64,000 bases of DNA, from assembly GCA_036320915.1 (NCBI GenBank), contig JAXBDG010000015.1, forward strand, positions 1,240,001 through 1,304,000. Direction: 5' to 3'. The position numbers were made by a program, and so were the translations under genes. The notes below the pieces were generated by a model, which worked only from the letters and a program-made list of their open reading frames with translations, was not told the origin of the DNA and ran no database searches. Positions 26,186 through 37,488 of the stretch are shown here, piece by piece. The stretch is from Linnemannia elongata (Eukaryota > Mortierellomycota > Mortierellomycetes > Mortierellales > Mortierellaceae). The number at the start of each line of letters is the position of its first letter. The stretch's first letter is position 1.

Positions 26186-27969
26186 ATGGGAAAGTCGGTG
26201 TTCTCGAGGTTGCTCATGGGACTCACCCTACTGGCAACTGCAGCTGTCGTCGTCGTCTCGGCAGTTGGTGATGAGGATAGTGTGCACCCTCTCCGCACCC
26301 ATTCCATCTACATGCCCTACATTGGTAAGACCTCTACCCTGCGAGTTCTTTTTTTTTTGGTTACGGGACGCGCGTGGAAACAAGGAGGAGGAAGAGCGTG
26401 AGAGTGTTCCGTGTGAGGAGACGAGCGTGTGCCGCTTTTTTTTATGTTGTTCAAGGAGGCAGATAAACAATGCTTTCGTTTTGTTGAACGATTGGTCAAG
26501 AATATCCATACTACTCTTGATTCCACAAAACAAACTGCTTATCCTGACCTGACCCTCTAAACATGTTGTCTGTATTCATATCGCTGTTTATAGATCAAGA
26601 TCTTCAGAATCGCTGGTTCGACTTTGGAGGCGACGCCTTGATTAACACTAACAAGCACATCCGCTTGACTTCCGACATCCCCTCCCAGACCGGATATCTC
26701 TGGAGTCGTCTCGTAAGTGAGACTTCAGCTCTCTTTTTGCACAACTGCCTATTTGCCTCTTTCTGTGTGTGACAGATATCATCTCCTTACCGCAGCTCGT
26801 CGGCTGTTGCTATGACCTACTTTTGCAATCGATGCTATTTGTAAAATGCGGCGCTATCTCACACATTCCTTTTTCTTTGCCAACAATATCATCACCACTC
26901 ATAGCCCGTGACAGCGTCTAGCTTCCAGGTCGAATTTGAGTTCAAGGTAGAGGGCAAGGGTGATGGACTCTATGGCGATGGATTTGCAGTCTGGTTGACC
27001 AAGGACCGCGCCGTGATGGGACCTGTCTTTGGAAACAAGGATGAGTTTGAGGGCTTGGGTATCTTCTTCGACACATATGCCAACTCTCGGCAATCTGTAA
27101 GTGACCTATTTTCTCTCCTCCTTCCTTTATGTGGGAAGAAGGAACTGTTGAACCTGCCAGCTTTCAGCTCAAACCTCCTTAATTTTTTCTAACATATATG
27201 ATTCTATTTCGTCAACAACAAATAGCACTCGTTCCCATATGTGATGGCGATGATGGGAGATGGCAGGACAAGCTATGACTCTGCACACGATGGTGCGTCG
27301 AACAAGCTTGGAGGCTGTGAATCGGACTTTAGAGGAAAAGTCGTCCCCACCAAGGCCAGAATCACTTACCACCGCGACACTGGTTACCTCAACGTAAGTG
27401 CCTCTTCATCTTCTTAATTCTCAACACCATCGATGGATCCTCTTTTTTGTATATATCGCCATGACACCACAATGACCCACACTAACACGAGACTTGATAA
27501 CGGTATATCTTTAATTCTTGTAATTAACTGTATAGCTCAAGCTTCAGACAAGAGGATGGGACGAGTGGGATGAATGTTTCACATTGTCGAACATTAAACT
27601 GCCCACAATCTCCTACCTGGGCTTCACATCCGTGACGGGCGAGGTCCACGACAATCACGATATCATCAGCGTCACCACCAGCACCCTCTCCGGCAAAGCC
27701 GACACTCCCTTCCTGGTAAACGACAAAACTTGTTAACCCCCCCAATTCCTCCTTAATACGCCCTGGAAAGAAATGGATGGGTTAATTAATGCGCCCTTTT
27801 TTAATTGCTTTTGGGTATGACATAGAATATCAACAACACGCCTCCTCCTCAGAAGAAGACTGGCGTGATGTGGTACCTCAAGTTCTTGGCTGCCTGTGCG
27901 GTCTTTGTCGCACTTGTTATGGCCTTCAAGATGTCCAAGAGTTCCAACGACAACTTGAAGCGCTTCTAA
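26186..27969 (+). CDS. L-type lectin cargo receptor (VIP36/ERGIC-53 family)
   Basis: Six exons: 26186-26324, 26594-26712, 26905-27096, 27226-27393, 27536-27715, 27826-27969; 313 residues. Type I membrane lectin for high-mannose glycoproteins in the early secretory pathway. A signal peptide covers residues 1-29 (hydrophobic LLMGLTLLATAAVVVV). The legume-lectin fold follows: NRWFDFGGDALI, the sugar/Ca-binding strand GDGFAVWL, GLGIFFDTYAN with the Ca-ligand Asp/Asn, and the disulfide cysteines of GGCESDF and DECF. A transmembrane helix (LKFLAACAVFVALVMAF) lies near the C-terminus. The short cytosolic tail KMSKSSNDNLKRF lacks KKxx and ends in an aromatic residue. There is no long coiled stalk, so VIP36-like is a better fit than ERGIC-53. 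Confidence 0.92.
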
Positions 27970-28443
27970 AGTACAACAATTGACAGCGAGTGCAATTTGG
28001 GAAGTGGAGAGAGAAACTCGCGAGGGTTGGTGTTTTGGAACCTGGAATTTGAATGGGGAAAACATGTTGCATGCTTACCCCCCTGCCCTAAACCCCGCCA
28101 CTGCACATGCAGAATTATCTTGGTGGCGTGTGCGTCTTGAGTGTGCGGTGGATCAGTTCAATTGGAATAAAAAAATGATTTCATGTTCAATCAATGTCAG
28201 ATATAAGGAAACATGATTACAATGAATGCATTTGCTAATACTTCAAGTTTTTATTGTGCTTCTACTGCGCTATATGATTAGTATCTGGCGAGTGATGATA
28301 GAAAACATACAAACCAGAAAAAATAATGAGGCTTGGGGATATAAAAGAATGGGGAGGTTGGAGTGAGGAAATAATGTACAAATGGAACTAATAGAAAAAG
28401 AAAAGGGAAAAAAAGAGAGGAAACGCCCTCCGAAGCAACAAAT
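27970..28443. other. tail-to-tail spacer between the lectin and RNR2 genes
   Basis: 474 bp shared by two convergent 3' ends. AATAAA at 28166-28171 is a plausible polyadenylation signal for the lectin. No gene seen. Confidence 0.55.
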
Positions 28444-29782
28444 TTAAAAGTCGGCGTCGAGAGTGAAGGTGTTGGCGGTCTTGTCCGCACCAGCGCCAGA
28501 CATGACACCAGCCTTCTGGTAGTCCGAGACACGCTTCTCAAAGAAGTTGGTCTTGCCCTGGAGCGAGATCAAGTCCATGAAATCAAAGGGGTTCTCGACA
28601 TTGTAGTGCTTAGGGTTACCCAAGGCCACCAACAGACGGTCGGCAACAAACTCGATGTACTGCTTCATCAAGGTGGCGTTCATTCCAATCAACATGACGG
28701 GGAGAGCGTCAGTCAAGAACTCCTGCTCGATAGCCACAGCCTCGATAATGATGGCATTGACGCGCTTCTGGTCGGGGCGCGACTGGAGGAGAGAGAAGAG
28801 CAAGCAGGCGAAATCGGTGTGAAGTCCCTCGTCGCGGGAGATCAGTTCGTTGGAGAAGGTCAGGCCGGGCATGAGTCCACGCTTCTTGAGCCAGAAGATG
28901 GAGGCGAACGAGCCAGAGAAGAAGATACCTTCGACGGCGGCAAAGGCGACGAGACGTTCTGCGAATGTCGAGTTGGAGTCGGAGATCCACTTCATTGCCC
29001 AAGCAGCCTTCTTGCGAATGCAGGGAACTATTTCATTTGATGAGAGAGGGAGAGGTTGTTAGTGGTTTGCAAACTCAAAAAAAATGTTTGTTATTGGTGT
29101 ATGTGTGTGTGTCACTGAGGTAGAAGATAACAAGGCGAAACAAAAGGGGAGAAAGGGGCGCGACAGTAGCAGAGTCGAAAGAGGGGTAGAAGGTCAAAGA
29201 AATGCAACATGGCAGAAAAAGCTGATAACAAAGAAACCATTACTAAAAACTAAAAAGAGAGAAAAACTTACTGGTATCAATGGCATCAAAGAGATGTTCG
29301 CGCTGCTCAGGCTCCTTGACATAAGTGTCAATCAACAACGAGTACATCTCTGAATGAACGTTCTCAATCATGATCTGGAATCCATAAAAGCATCTCGCCT
29401 CAGGGATCTGCACCTCATTCGAGAACCGCTCCAACAAGTTCTCATTAACGATTCCGTCACTCGCCGCAAAGAAGGCCAAGATGTGTGAAATAAAGTACCG
29501 CTCATCGGACGAGAGACGGTTCTCCCAGTCCTGCATGTCCTTGGAGAGATCGACTTCTTCGGCGGTCCAGAAGGAGGCCTCGGCCTTTTTGTACATCTGC
29601 CAGACCTCGTGGAACTTGATGGGGAAGAGGACGAAGCGGCGGGGGTTGGGACGGAGGAGGGGCTCGTCTTGTTCAGAGAGCTTCATCTCATTCAGTTTTG
29701 TGGCCAGGCCGGCGGCGATCTGGAGATCTGCGTCGTGGGTCTTGGAAGCGACTGCAGCGACGGGGGTGGTGGTGGCGGCCAT
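28444..29782 (-). CDS. RNR2: ribonucleoside-diphosphate reductase small subunit
   Basis: Two exons: 29782-29272 and 29027-28444; 364 residues. R2 subunit of class Ia ribonucleotide reductase, which houses the diiron-tyrosyl radical for dNTP synthesis. Metal ligands and radical Tyr are visible: Asp in AEEVDLSKD, Glu and His in IENVHSEMY with the radical Tyr, then Glu in [10 protein letters not shown] and Glu/His in RDEGLHTDF. The C-terminal NTFTLDADF is the conserved tail that docks on the R1 subunit. The start ATG is preceded by a leader that is pyrimidine-rich on the coding strand. The N-terminal extension is short compared with many fungal R2 proteins. Confidence 0.97.
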
Positions 29783-30779
29783 AGTAGGATGTGTGTTGAG
29801 TGGTGGTGGTGAAGAGAAGGAGCTGAGGAGAGGAAAAGAAGGAAGAGGAGAGAAAGAATTGGTGGTGAGATAAAGGCGTAAAAGACTGAGGCTTTGGGAG
29901 GCTTTGTTTTTGTTAGGGCTGACAAACGCGTCTCAACTTCTCATTTCTCATTCTTATTCTCATTCTCAGGCACAAAAAAATAACAAAACATTGTCGCGTC
30001 TCGAAATGAAGCAGCACATGCGATCAAGATTTTTGTAAGCCATTAATCCCAATAAGGAAATTTATCATTTCATTACGCCCATTGATGTCAACTCAGGTGT
30101 CTCTCTCTCTCTCTTGGATCAGATAACAAGACCAGTTATGCAGAGAGGTCAAGGGCGGGAAAGAAAGTGAAGGACAACAGGAATGTGCGATCATAACTGA
30201 CTCTGTCTGGCTTGTAGATAGATCTCTTGGCTGCTCTGTGTTACCTTTGTTGAGAAGACTGAGAAGTGGAAGACTGAGAAGTGGAGTGTTCAGACAAGTT
30301 CACAACGACTGCTGCAGTTTGATTGTCTGTTTGTCTATTTGTTTGTTTGTGTATGTATGATGTAGAGGACGATAAACAAAGAAACGGAAGAGTATGTGCA
30401 GCTGTGTGCATGTAAAGAGTCTGTGTGCGAAGAAAAAGAGAGATGTGTGTTGTACAAAGGTTGTTTGAATGCAAAGTGGAGTGGAGAAGAAGTGTGAAGA
30501 AGCAAACACCAATACAAAAACGTCATTTTTGTGGGTTGAGAAGAATAGTGGCGGTGGCTTTGCGAACGAACGAGTTGTTCGACTCATTTGCCGCTAATTC
30601 AATCTATCTCAACATTGCTGGGCGAAACATCGTCTTTAAACAGAAAGAGGGTGACATTTTTTATGCCCCATAGCGCTTCGAAATGTCAACCTGCCATTCT
30701 CCAATCAGATACGTTGAGAAATATGTTGTTGCTTTATTCGGTGAACATGGGAACAAAGGAACAACGCCTGCTCATACAT
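29783..30779. other. RNR2 upstream region and RING-gene 3' side
   Basis: 997 bp between the divergent RNR2 start side and the 3' end of the RING gene (same strand). It holds the RNR2 promoter with an ACGCGT box and A/T-rich sequence. Open frames near 30241-30587 are repeat-biased and not supported as genes. Confidence 0.6.
29926..29931 (-). promoter_or_regulatory. ACGCGT (MluI cell-cycle box-like) upstream of RNR2
   Basis: A perfect palindromic ACGCGT lies 144 bp upstream of the RNR2 start codon. In yeasts this is the MBF site of G1/S genes, including ribonucleotide reductase. ACGCGT also occurs in gene-free parts of this window, so the assignment is tentative. Confidence 0.4.
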
Positions 30780-33048
30780 TCACCCCAAGTTGACTCGAAG
30801 GGTGCCGAGCTTAGGTCCTCGACAGACAATGCAGCTCTCAACAATCTGGGCGCACTCCGTGCACAAGACCATGTGGTGACAGGGCAAGATCGCAAACTTG
30901 ATCTGCCGCTCGTAACAGACCCGACACTTGAGCTCCGGTAACAGCTGAGCATTCGATTCCATAGTCCGGATCCTGCCCACAGTGTTGGCGTGTCTCTTCT
31001 TGGCTGCATCCAAAAGGATGTCCAGTTGCTCCTGTCGCTCCATGTACTGCTTGATGTCCAACCGCATCCGTTCCTCAGTCGCCTGGAGGTAATCATCAGC
31101 GTCTTTGCATCCTTCCTTGACTGCAATCTGCGTCAGGGCTGTCGGGAGTTCGCATACCCCGGCCACCTTCATTTGGCGAGCAAAGACTTCATCAGACAAG
31201 TCAACATCGTGTCCTCCCTGCAAGATCTTCAGCGCCTGGGTAGTTTCATTCTCCTCCAGTCGCTTCAGTGGGAACCAGTCACTAGAGTCAAAATCTTGAG
31301 CAGTCATCAGTGAAGGGGGCGGTGAAGCAAGATGGATCGTCTCTGAAATCGGATCCTTGAAAGTCAACGCCTTGAGTCTGATAATCCGGGCTCGGCTGTA
31401 ATGAGAAAAGGATCCATTGTCTTCCTTCTTCATTGCTGATACTAGTGCCTCAGGACCCGATCTCTGGTCATTGCCGGGGTCGCCCAGCGTTGCAGGAGGC
31501 TTGAAGAATCGGGAGAGCCAATCATCCGATCGAATTTCCCGATGCACAGGTTCCCAGAGCGGGCGATACTTGACTTTGTTGACAGGAATTACCATCGAGC
31601 ACGAATCCAGAACTCGCGGTGAAACACTGTTGCTGGGTTGCTGCTGTTGTAGCTGCTGCGGTCCACCATGACGTGGTCCTAAAGTAGATTGGTCGTATCG
31701 GTTGCGGCAGGTAAGCTCGTAGCGATTCCGAGAATAGTCCTTCGTGACGACTAAAGCGTTCCCGCAGTAACAGTTGACGGTGTTGAATGGCTCCATTTCC
31801 AGGTGGTTGAATCCTTTGTCCAGCCAGCGCGTGATAGAGAGGTTGAATTTCGGACACTGCGCCCGCTCCGCCAGCGCAATGGCTTCGTCTGTCCCAATGC
31901 TTTGGATCTTGCGCCACTCCATCGCGTGCATGTGAAATCCACACACTTTCACCCGAGATACCGGTCTATACCTCCTAACAAACTCTGGTAATGCTTGACC
32001 ATCCGTGTTCGCTCCTGTAGGAACTCTGTCTGATATTGTCCCAGGGTTGGATGAGGAATCGTGATAGAAAACGGTATCATTGGGCTGTGAGACAGCTGTG
32101 GCGAAAAAGGATGGGTTGACGTCCCCATACGTCGATGACCTTGTTGGAGTATTCATTCTCCCTGAAGTTGCATGTTCCCACGTGGCAGAGGTGGAGGTGG
32201 AGGTGGATGGGAAATTGTCTGGTGTCGTGTACAGGTCTGGAGTGTCGTCCGTCAAGTAGGACTCTGGTTCCTCGGTCCAAATATTCACTTGGTCGCCTCG
32301 GGTGACGGGGTTGTGATGTGATGCCTCTGCGTCCCATTTAGCCTTCGCCATCCTTGCAGTATCAGCCCATGACTGCCTCGATGATCCTCTGCGAAGCGAT
32401 AGCGGTGAAGCCCGATGATGGTCATGACCGTAAGAGCTTTTCCTTGATGCGCTGGTGGTCCATCCACCCAGTTGCATGTTAGGACTAGGAAGGTGATAGT
32501 TGACGTTGTGGATGTTGTTGGGATTGTAATAGTTGGCGAGAGTTCCTACGTTCGGGGCACTCCCCTTGCCGGGGCCATGTTCCTAGGTAACATGAACGCA
32601 CACCTAATAATTAGCGCGGAATATATATCACTTCATATGCGGAATAATGAAAGCCAAAAAAAAAAAAATATGAAAAAAAAAAAAATATGAAAAAAAAAAA
32701 AATATGAAAAAAAAAAAAAATGCACATGGTTTAGCGCCAACCAACTGGACAGAGCATACGTACCCTTCCTTCTCGGTCATACACGTCTCTCGCTCTAAGC
32801 GCCCTCGCGAGCTCTTCATCGCATCCATAGCAGTGGTCAGGCATGACCATCCCCTCTTGCTTCGGCGTGTAATGGCATTCATAGACCCAGTTGGTCGTCA
32901 GGGGCATCGGCTCTGACCAAGGATCTGGTTCTGGGTAGATGGCTGCGGCAACGTGGCCACAGAAGCATCTCGGGCGGGGGAATCTGACCCGTGCTGGCGC
33001 TGTGGCGGTGATGGTGGTGTCAGACCTGCACGGTTTCCTGTGGCTCAT
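30780..33048 (-). CDS. RING-finger protein with duplicated Cys/His modules
   Basis: Two exons: 33048-32764 and 32582-30780; 695 residues. The C-terminal C3HC4 RING (CRVC, then C-x-H-x3-C-x2-C, ending CIVC) sits in the last 50 residues and is preceded by a coiled segment, suggesting an E3 ubiquitin ligase. Two copies of an unnamed module are visible: CFCG ... WVYECHY in exon 1, and VCGFHMHAMEW ... CYCGN ... YELTCRN in exon 2. These Cys/His patterns may bind zinc. The segment between is Ser/Thr-rich and probably disordered. Exon 1 was joined because its GTACGT donor and the TAG acceptor at 32583-32584 keep phase 0. An ATG at 32477 would give a shorter 565-residue protein lacking the first module. 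Substrate unknown. Confidence 0.75.
32656..32720. repeat. A(12-14)TATG minisatellite in the RING-gene intron
   Basis: Three to four direct copies of an A-run followed by TATG, unit about 17 bp, lie wholly within the intron 32583-32763. Confidence 0.85.
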
Positions 33049-35181
33049 TACTGCTTGCTCGTCTCAGGCTCTCGTTTTCGTTTCGTTGTTCTCCTATTGG
33101 GGTTTGGTTTCAATCCTCGATCGTGTTTTGGCGTGATAGATGGTTGGTCGAGGGGAAGAAGTTCATTTGGTGTGGAGAGGGGAGGAGTGAAAGAAGGAAA
33201 TTGATGTCGGTAAAGGTGATGTTGTAGTGTGTGGGTAGCAAAGGATCGATTTGCAGTCAAGCCCTTGACCGCAGCTTAGGGCTTTGGAATTGTAACCTTT
33301 TTCCCGCCAAGGGCCTCATCCATGAAGTGTGTACAAAAGACAGTCCCAAATGTTCAAATGTCAAACGATATTTTGTTACATACAAGCATTTCGCCTTTCA
33401 GTGCCTACAGAAATAGACAAAGAATGAGGGGAGGGCGAGGACTGGGGGCCTTTGGGAGAAGTACATCCACTCGGATACTTCAACGCTATTCCGAAACAAC
33501 CCTACCCGTCTTCACCCACATGCTTCCGCTGTGGCCTTATCGCACCGCTCTTCTTTGAAACCAAAAAACATCGCCTGGGTTTCCGCGGGTTAGAAAACAG
33601 TGCAATTTCATAAGCCGCCCTTCTTGCACATGTGCCCTTTCAGTGCAGTCTGCAGACAAGGAAGGCGACAATGACTCGTTCTTAGGAAAAAGAACTCCAA
33701 TTAAGATACACAGCCTGCAAACAAATAAGGCCAAACCAGAACAACAACAAAATGAGTCCATGGACAAACAAAAACAGAAGGTACTTAAAAAACAAAAACA
33801 ACATGACATGTCTCGGGTCTGGGCACTCGTACTACCTGTGATGCCAATCAAAGGAAAGAACAAAAAAAAAAGGGAACGACCCCAAGGTTGGAAGTGCCTT
33901 TCTTATACGAAAAAGAATTAATAATGGGCTTTGCAGTTCTTTTACCCCACAAAAAAGCGACCGGTGTTTTTTTGTGGTTTCTTTCAACATCCATACAGTC
34001 ATAAAACAAACAGAAGGAAGAGGGAGGCAGGTGCGCAAAAAAAGAAAAAAAAAACCGTGCAAATGTCAATGTCTACTGTGGACGTGTTCACTTCGAAGAA
34101 ACACAAACGCGTCCTAAAGTGAAATGTTTCGTGTGTGCGCCTTTTTCTCGGAGGAAGTAAGAAACGAAATTAAGGTTTTGATTTCCTTGGTCTTCGATTT
34201 GATGAATATTAGGGGCCAGGGCAGGGAGCTGGCTGGTTGGATTCAAATGAAAGAGGGTGAGTGAGGAGGGGGGGAAACACAGTACTCATCGAATGCTAGG
34301 AACAAGGGAAAGAGGGGAAGCGAGGAACCTTTTCGAGTTTAGGGGTACTGAAATAACCATGCACCAATCACCAGCAACGGATGTGCAGGCAACCTGATAT
34401 TCAGGCGATCAGCCATTGTTCCTTGAAATATGTGGAGAAGCAAAACAAGACCAACCAACCGTGCAGGAACAGTGTGCCGAAGGAAGGGAGGGAGGTGGAA
34501 AGGGGTAACCGTCAACCGCCTGAAGAGCGCTTGGACAAATAGAATAAAATAAAATAGATTGCGAAAGGGTGTTTGGCGCGTGAACAGTAAAATGGAAGGG
34601 TCAATGGCAGATGCCGTGAGTACGACAATGCGAAGGCGAAAACATCGAATGATGTACCTTCATAGGTTGTGGGGTTGATGGTAGCATGGAGGAGGAAAGT
34701 AGATATTGATTACTTCGCTCTCCGTGCACGTGTTACAGCAGAAAAGCAAAGGGGACAGAAGAGGGCCAAGGCGCTATGCTGAACGACAAGAAGAGGAAGA
34801 TCTCACTGACCTTTGTCAATGGGCAGATGCGAACCATTTGAACGGAGATATGATTTGACTTTGCCCCCAAAAAAAAATGGAATACGGTTGCTCTTTTGAC
34901 GCCATCAATATGGCATGGAATGGGAGCTCAGATTATTTTATTTCGTTCCTTTTGCTAGAACCTCACTTTTGTTGTAACCTCCTTCGCTCTTGGCCTTTTC
35001 TGATCAAATAGAAAAGCAGATGTTTCTTTGGATAATCGTAAATGAGAGGAGTTAGAATTGATGCTGGGCAAAGCTCAAGAAGATGGCGTTCAAACCAACA
35101 ATCACTCCTACGTTCCTTTTGTCTCGTGTCAAATCCACCACGGATTCTGGCAAGCAAAATGCCTTTCTTTGCCCAAACTTG

Positions 35182-35247
<66 letters not shown>

Positions 35248-36899
35248 ATCTACCGGAACATCACAGATCATAAAGTGAAAAAACTCATGAATACTCCTTG
35301 TATCTCCCGTATCAGATCCACCAGGGTCTCTTGGTCATCATGATCCGTAACCAGGTTAACGTTTCGTCGGAAGGACAACCGCTGCCAGAAGCAAGTGTCA
35401 GGCTCAAGTAAGGTTGCATCGATTGAACTACGCGAAGAGAATGACTATGAATGAGAGTAACTAGAGAGTTTTTTTAGGAAGGCGAGGCGGAAATGGTGAC
35501 TACCAAAGGGATGATGACTGTTTGAGGGTTAATTGCACTGCCGCACATTATCAGAGAGGGGTCTCGGTGCCAAAGCAAATGTGTTTGAAAATGTGGAGGA
35601 GGAGCAGCATGGGCAGCCAGATGTTACAGCTTGTAATGTCAAGTGCTGTGACATAAGAGTAAGAGTGAGGTGATCGAGTGAAGGAATGAAGGAGTAAAGG
35701 GTAACCAGGGTGTGAGGCAAGATCCCACATGATTCGGATGCATGGCAACATGTCTATGTTTGTGTGAGTGGGCATGTCGGTTCGAGTTCAAGGCGTTCAA
35801 GGGGTATTTTTTGTTGAGTTGAACAAGCTGGGTACCGAAGCAATGGTAGCAGAAAGATGATTATCAATCGCCAACCCTCAAAATATTGTACTAATCGCGT
35901 ATTTGTGTCTCTTGTGCCTCCTTAGCCCCCCTCCCTTAGTTCTCATGAAGTAGAAAATGAAGACCCTGTGCTCTATTACTTCCATGTATTTTCTTCCTCT
36001 CCTTCTCTGGGTCCAGTTACCTGTTGTTGTATACGGATGTTTGCGTGCGATCCTGTCTGTGTTTTCTTCTGCTATTCTACTTACCCCACACCTATTGCAC
36101 ACACACATATATATACACACATGTAGTGGGCCAAGACCTGCTCAGATTTTATTGTTGTTAGATTCATCTTTTTTATAGCGAGCATGTGGGCATGGGTATT
36201 CCTGTAAGACAATTAACCCTGAATTACGGGCATCCACCTGAAAAATAATTGAGCACCAGAGTTATGGGGTAGGACAGGATCTGTTCTATTACCAGCCGCA
36301 ACCTGTCTGGGCAAAGCAGAGAGAATACGAGAATAGGGCTAGGGATCGGAAGGTTCAGGGAGGGATGATTTCGATTTGGTGTTTGCATCACGTCCGACTA
36401 CCGAGCTGGATCCCCCTCTCTTTCAGGACCTACTTAGTTGAACACAGAGGGGCATGGTATATGTGATATGATAAGAGGGTGACCATCACCATCGGGAATG
36501 TAGATGATGGAGAATGACATGGAGGTAAGAAAGGAGGCTTGATGTGGTGGTCCGCCTGAAGAGCAAGTTAGCCGAGGGCGGTAGGCTATTTAGTGGCAAT
36601 GGCGAGATGCAAATGGGTACACTTGGTGTCGTAGTTGATATGAGTGATGAATGAATGTGAGATTGATTGGGTTGAAGGTGAGACTGATAGACAGAGAGAG
36701 AGAGAAGGAGCGAGTCAGAGGGAGAGAGGCGGAGAGGGCTACTTGCATGCAATCACCACTTATGCTTCTGTCACCCGCCATCGACTGAATTGCATTCTGG
36801 GTATTCTAAAACAAGTCCGCTTGTCTTTATTTTCGATAATTCGCTGTTTCTGTGTGTATGAGTTGTGTGTGTGAGTGAGTGTGTGAGCAGTGGACATAA

Positions 36900-36934
<35 letters not shown>

Positions 36935-37488
36935 TGAGCAGGTCAATGATTTCCCTCCCTCTCACCCAAAGACTTCCCCTCTGCCCTTTTCTGTGTCTGA
37001 ATATCAATCACACAATCAACAAAATAATGGACGCTGACATGTGTGCACGCCCTCACTTTTGTCTTTTCTCCTTTTTTTATTATATAAACAGCAGGCACCG
37101 ATCCTTCATTCCCCTCTTCTCTTCTCTTTTTTTTATTCCTTCATTCAATTACTCTCAAAGCAAAGCAACAAGCAGCAACAAACAACTCCTCTAACGCACC
37201 CTTCCCTTCTACTCCTTCCTCCTACATCCTCTTGTCTCTGATTGCCCTGGAAAAAGTCGATAATTATTTTGACTTCAACATCTTTCCGCGACACACCACA
37301 CCATATCCCCGTATCATTCTCTACCTCTTAACAACCGTCCAATCCATTCCTCCTTTCATTGTCCACCTGCTCAATATTTGGCTACGCCCAAGCCCACATA
37401 CATTATACCGGCTATTTCGCATTGACTCATTTTCCGTCCTCCGCACACTCTCTCCACACTCCACTTTTTTATTTCATTTGTACAAATC
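33049..37488. other. 4.4-kb region without a supported gene
   Basis: It contains the RING-gene promoter, a (TC)n microsatellite (about 35187-35243), an A31 run (36902-36932) and, from about 37050, the pyrimidine/CAA-rich leader of the CENP-B-like gene. Two short protein-like open stretches stand out: minus strand about 35271-35410 (contains NLVTDHDDQETLVDLIREIQ) and plus strand about 36236-36460 (contains FYYQPQPVWAKQREYENRAR). Neither has a convincing start or partner exon. Confidence 0.5.

Noticed and set aside
35042..35343. Open frames over the (TC)n microsatellite
   Set aside because: Leu-Ser dipeptide runs from the repeat in all frames; no gene support.
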